A stretch of 6,511 nt of DNA, taken from assembly GCA_021784495.1 (NCBI GenBank), contig JAJXSQ010000130.1, forward strand, positions 1-6,511. Direction: 5' to 3'. Origin of the DNA: Myxococcales bacterium (GTDB taxonomy: Bacteria > Myxococcota > Myxococcia > Myxococcales > Anaeromyxobacteraceae). The translations under genes were made by a program, and so were the position numbers. The notes under the pieces are model-generated. The model searched no databases and was not told the DNA's origin. It saw only the letters and a list, made by a program, of their open reading frames with translations. Positions 4,724-6,511 of the stretch are shown here, piece by piece. Positions within the stretch are counted from its first letter, which is position 1, and the number at the start of each line of letters is the position of its first letter.

Positions 4724-5379
4724 CAGGGAAAGAGGTGCGGGCGGAGCGCCGGCGTCCCCCCCGGCCCGAAGTCGAGGTCGAGCCGCCCGTAGGCGCTGGC
4801 GATGCGGAGGGTGAAGGGCCGGCCGTCGAGCGGCGCCCCCCCCCAGGGCACGTGGACCCGGTAGACGACGTCGAAGGTCCCCACGTAGGGGTAGAGCTGC
4901 ACGATCGTGGCGTCGGCGCGCACCCCGGAGACCTTCGCGGCCGCGACCCGCCGGGACCCGTCGTCGATCTCGATCCGCCAGACGCTCCGCGGCGAGTCGA
5001 GGTCGTTGGCGACCTGGTCGGCGGCGTAGAAGGCCACCACGAAGTCCTCCCCCTGGGCCGCCTCGATCCGGGCGCGGGCCAGCTCCGCCTCCAGCTCCTC
5101 CGGGCTCCAGGCCTGCCAGGCCGCCAGTCGGCGCGCGAGCGCCTCGCGCACCGGCGCGGAGAGCCAGGTCGCCGACGCGGCGGCGCGCCGATCGAGGCCG
5201 TCGTAGAGCTCGGCCCCGCGCGAGGCGGCGTCGCGGCGCTGCGCCCACTCCCCCTCGTCGGTCGACGGCGTGGGGGCGCGGGGCAGCGCCCGGTCCACGG
5301 CCGCGCAGCCGGCCCCGGCGGCGACCAGCGCGAGGAGCCCGAGCACCCGGGACCGGAGGGCGGCGCCGGCGCCGCTCAC
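4723..5379 (-). CDS. Predicted lipoprotein of unknown function
   Basis: I do not recognise this 218-residue protein. The GTG at 5379 overlaps the TGA of pyrE (GTGA) and gives a good lipoprotein signal: Arg residues at 9 and 11, a hydrophobic stretch 12-21 (VLGLLALVAA) and Cys25 in AGAGCAAVD. The match is not perfect because Gly, not Leu, is three residues before the Cys. With Asp not directly after the Cys, outer-membrane sorting is plausible but unproven. The mature part begins with an Ala/Pro linker, then a charged helical region (about 45-110, rich in Glu, Ala and Arg), then a probably beta-rich half (about 115-218) with motifs such as FVVAFYAADQ, WRIEID and VYRVHVPWGG. No enzyme motif is visible. 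The frame open further upstream overlaps pyrE and is not part of the gene. A run of nine G lies at codons 179-182. Coupling to pyrE looks positional, not functional. Confidence 0.8.
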   Translation of the reverse strand: MSGAGAALRSRVLGLLALVAAGAGCAAVDRALPRAPTPSTDEGEWAQRRDAASRGAELYDGLDRRAAASATWLSAPVREALARRLAAWQAWSPEELEAELARARIEAAQGEDFVVAFYAADQVANDLDSPRSVWRIEIDDGSRRVAAAKVSGVRADATIVQLYPYVGTFDVVYRVHVPWGGAPLDGRPFTLRIASAYGRLDLDFGPGGTPALRPHLFP

Positions 5380-5945
5380 GGGAGGAAGTCCCGGCGGGTG
5401 AAGAGGGCGGTGAGCGGCACCCCCGCCGCCTCGATCGCCTCGCGCCCCCCCTCGAGCCGGTCGACGAGCGCCAGGCAGGCGACCGGCTCCAGCCGCTCGG
5501 CGCGGCAGCGCTCGATCGCCTTGAGCGCCGAGCCGCCGGTGGTCACCACGTCCTCGAGGACCACGACGCGGCTGCCGTCCGGGATCGTCGTCCGACCCTC
5601 GATCCACTGGCCGGTGCCGTGCCCCTTCGGCTCCTTGCGGACGATGAAGGCGTCGACCGGTGCGTCGGCGCCGGGGTCGAGGAAGCTGGTGAGGGCCACC
5701 GCCGAGGCGATGGGGTCGGCGCCGAGGGTGAGCCCGCCCACGCCGCGCACCGCCGGGCGGAGCCGCCGCGTCTCCTCCCAGAGGAGGCGCCCGACGAGCA
5801 CGTGCCCCTCGGCGGTGAGCGCGGTCCGCTTGCAGTCGACGTAGAAGTCGCTCTCCTTCCCGCTCGCCAGGACGACCTTGCGCCGCTCGAAGGAGAGGGA
5901 GCGCAGGAGCGCCAGCAGGCGCGCGCGGTCCGAGGGGTGGCTCAT
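5376..5945 (-). CDS. pyrE: Orotate phosphoribosyltransferase
   Basis: PyrE joins orotate to PRPP to form orotidine 5'-monophosphate in de novo pyrimidine synthesis, in the cytoplasm as a dimer. The type I phosphoribosyltransferase PRPP loop is clear at about 127-139 (VVVLEDVVTTGGS), with the acidic pair E131-D132. The catalytic flexible loop follows the RKxxKxHG pattern at 103-110 (K104, K107, H109). The N-terminal SGKESDFYVDCK (28-39) is the usual region that holds orotate. At 189 residues it is shorter than the E. coli enzyme (213) but has every motif. The ATG at 5945 overlaps the stop of the ParB-like gene as ATGA, and the stop overlaps the lipoprotein start, so three minus-strand genes form one tightly packed unit. 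No attenuator or pyrimidine-responsive leader is seen, and its promoter would lie beyond the window. Confidence 0.96.
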   Translation of the reverse strand: MSHPSDRARLLALLRSLSFERRKVVLASGKESDFYVDCKRTALTAEGHVLVGRLLWEETRRLRPAVRGVGGLTLGADPIASAVALTSFLDPGADAPVDAFIVRKEPKGHGTGQWIEGRTTIPDGSRVVVLEDVVTTGGSALKAIERCRAERLEPVACLALVDRLEGGREAIEAAGVPLTALFTRRDFLP

Positions 5946-6511
5946 GGACGACCTCCGGCGAGCAGGGGGTGGATCTCGGCGACGTAGCGCAGCTGCGCCT
6001 CGAGGAGCGCTCGCGCCGCGGCGGGGACGTCGGGCCAGGCGTCGAGGACCTGGGCGAGGTCCACGTTCACCTCCCAGAGCCGCGCGGCGACGTCCCGCGC
6101 CAGCTCCTCGGCGGTGACCTCCGCCGCCGGCGCGTCGGGCGGGCCGCCCTGGAGGAAGGCGAGGAAGCGCTCGCGCACCTCCGGCTCGACCGGCGCGCGG
6201 ACGAGCGCCTCGTCGAGGAGCTCCTCCGCCCAGGCGGCGCTCCGCAGCCCCGGGAGGCGGGCCCGCAGCGCCTCGAGCTCCGGAGCGGCGAGCGGCTCGC
6301 CGAGGAGCGCCGGCGCCAGGGCCAGCGCCCAGGCGTCGTCGTCGTCGAGCCGCGCGTGGACCCGGGCGAGCACCCGCTGGCGGGCGAGCAGCCGCACCGC
6401 CGCGAGCCGCCGGTGCCCCGCGACCACCTGCCAGCGGGGGGGGCCGTCGCCGGCGCCGGGGAGCGCGCGGAGCTCCACCGGCACGAGCTGGCCGAGCCGG
6501 GCGATCAGATC
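5942..6511 (-). CDS. ParB-like N-terminal domain protein, 5' end beyond the window
   Basis: The frame runs from the right edge (GAT at 6511) to a TGA at 5944-5942, giving the last 189 residues; a GTG at 6484 is internal to the domain and is not taken as the start. Residues 1-45 of the visible part fit the ParB/Spo0J (ParB-Srx) fold: LIARLGQLVPVELRALP, then RWQVVAGHRRLAA with the G-x-x-R-x-x-A motif at 32-38. Family members bind DNA or CTP through this region. The next ParB motif, normally ENxQR, should lie near residues 55-65 but reads LAPALLGEPL, so it is degenerate. No helix-turn-helix is obvious; the rest is Ala/Leu/Glu-rich and probably helical (for example 130-180). It is therefore unlikely to be the chromosomal ParB and may be a regulator or orphan. 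It is coupled to pyrE by an ATGA overlap. Confidence 0.75.
   Translation of the reverse strand, partial: DLIARLGQLVPVELRALPGAGDGPPRWQVVAGHRRLAAVRLLARQRVLARVHARLDDDDAWALALAPALLGEPLAAPELEALRARLPGLRSAAWAEELLDEALVRAPVEPEVRERFLAFLQGGPPDAPAAEVTAEELARDVAARLWEVNVDLAQVLDAWPDVPAAARALLEAQLRYVAEIHPLLAGGRP

Noticed and set aside
5380..5607. Upstream extension of the lipoprotein frame inside pyrE
   Set aside because: It overlaps the conserved PRPP loop of PyrE in another frame, and the lipoprotein signal begins just after the GTG at 5379.
4735..5844. 369-codon plus-strand frame opposite pyrE and the lipoprotein gene
   Set aside because: Shadow of two minus-strand genes; composition is Arg/Gly/Pro/Val with no domain.
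6436..6443. Eight-base G/C run in the ParB-like gene as a phase-variation tract
   Set aside because: Eight bases encoding Pro-Pro in so GC-rich a gene is not exceptional, and nothing suggests a surface or variable role.

Overview
The window joins an accessory stretch (about 1-1660) to a compact, very GC-rich housekeeping region (about 1660-6511). The strong G/C preference at third codon positions, GTG starts, 4-nt gene overlaps and gene content (PgsA, a DUF4124-type lytic transglycosylase, NadB, PyrE, a ParB-like protein) suggest a high-GC proteobacterium in the broad sense. A myxobacterial or Anaeromyxobacter-like (Myxococcota) genome is my best guess, from general resemblance rather than a search.

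Left, accessory part. The window opens inside a plus-strand gene for a protein of tandem Asp-box (BNR-like) repeats; its DNA repeats every 114 or 120 bp with near identity. After its stop (602) come about 360 bp with no supportable gene. A single open frame follows that joins the C-terminal end of an IS21-family IstB ATPase to the catalytic C-terminal part of a tyrosine recombinase. This frame runs without a stop into the antisense strand of tRNA-Gly(GCC). It looks like the eroded edge of an element integrated at, or beside, the 3' end of that tRNA gene.

Boundary. tRNA-Gly(GCC) lies on the minus strand, with an encoded CCA and a textbook intrinsic terminator just beyond its 3' end. It directly follows pgsA on the same strand, the same order as pgsA-glyW in Escherichia coli.

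Right, core part. A minus-strand unit reads lytic transglycosylase, then pgsA (GTGA overlap), then tRNA-Gly, then the terminator. Divergent from it, across 71 bp with a clear dyad, is nadB (L-aspartate oxidase, first step of de novo NAD synthesis). nadB converges on a second minus-strand unit: a ParB-like protein (start beyond the window), pyrE (ATGA overlap) and an uncharacterised lipoprotein (GTGA overlap). A hairpin spans both stop codons at the convergence. The core genes look intact and ordinary. The most unusual material is the IstB-integrase chimera at the tRNA, the repeat protein, the symmetric nadB/transglycosylase promoter region, and the ParB-like protein with a degenerate third motif. 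I see no convincing new multi-gene system.
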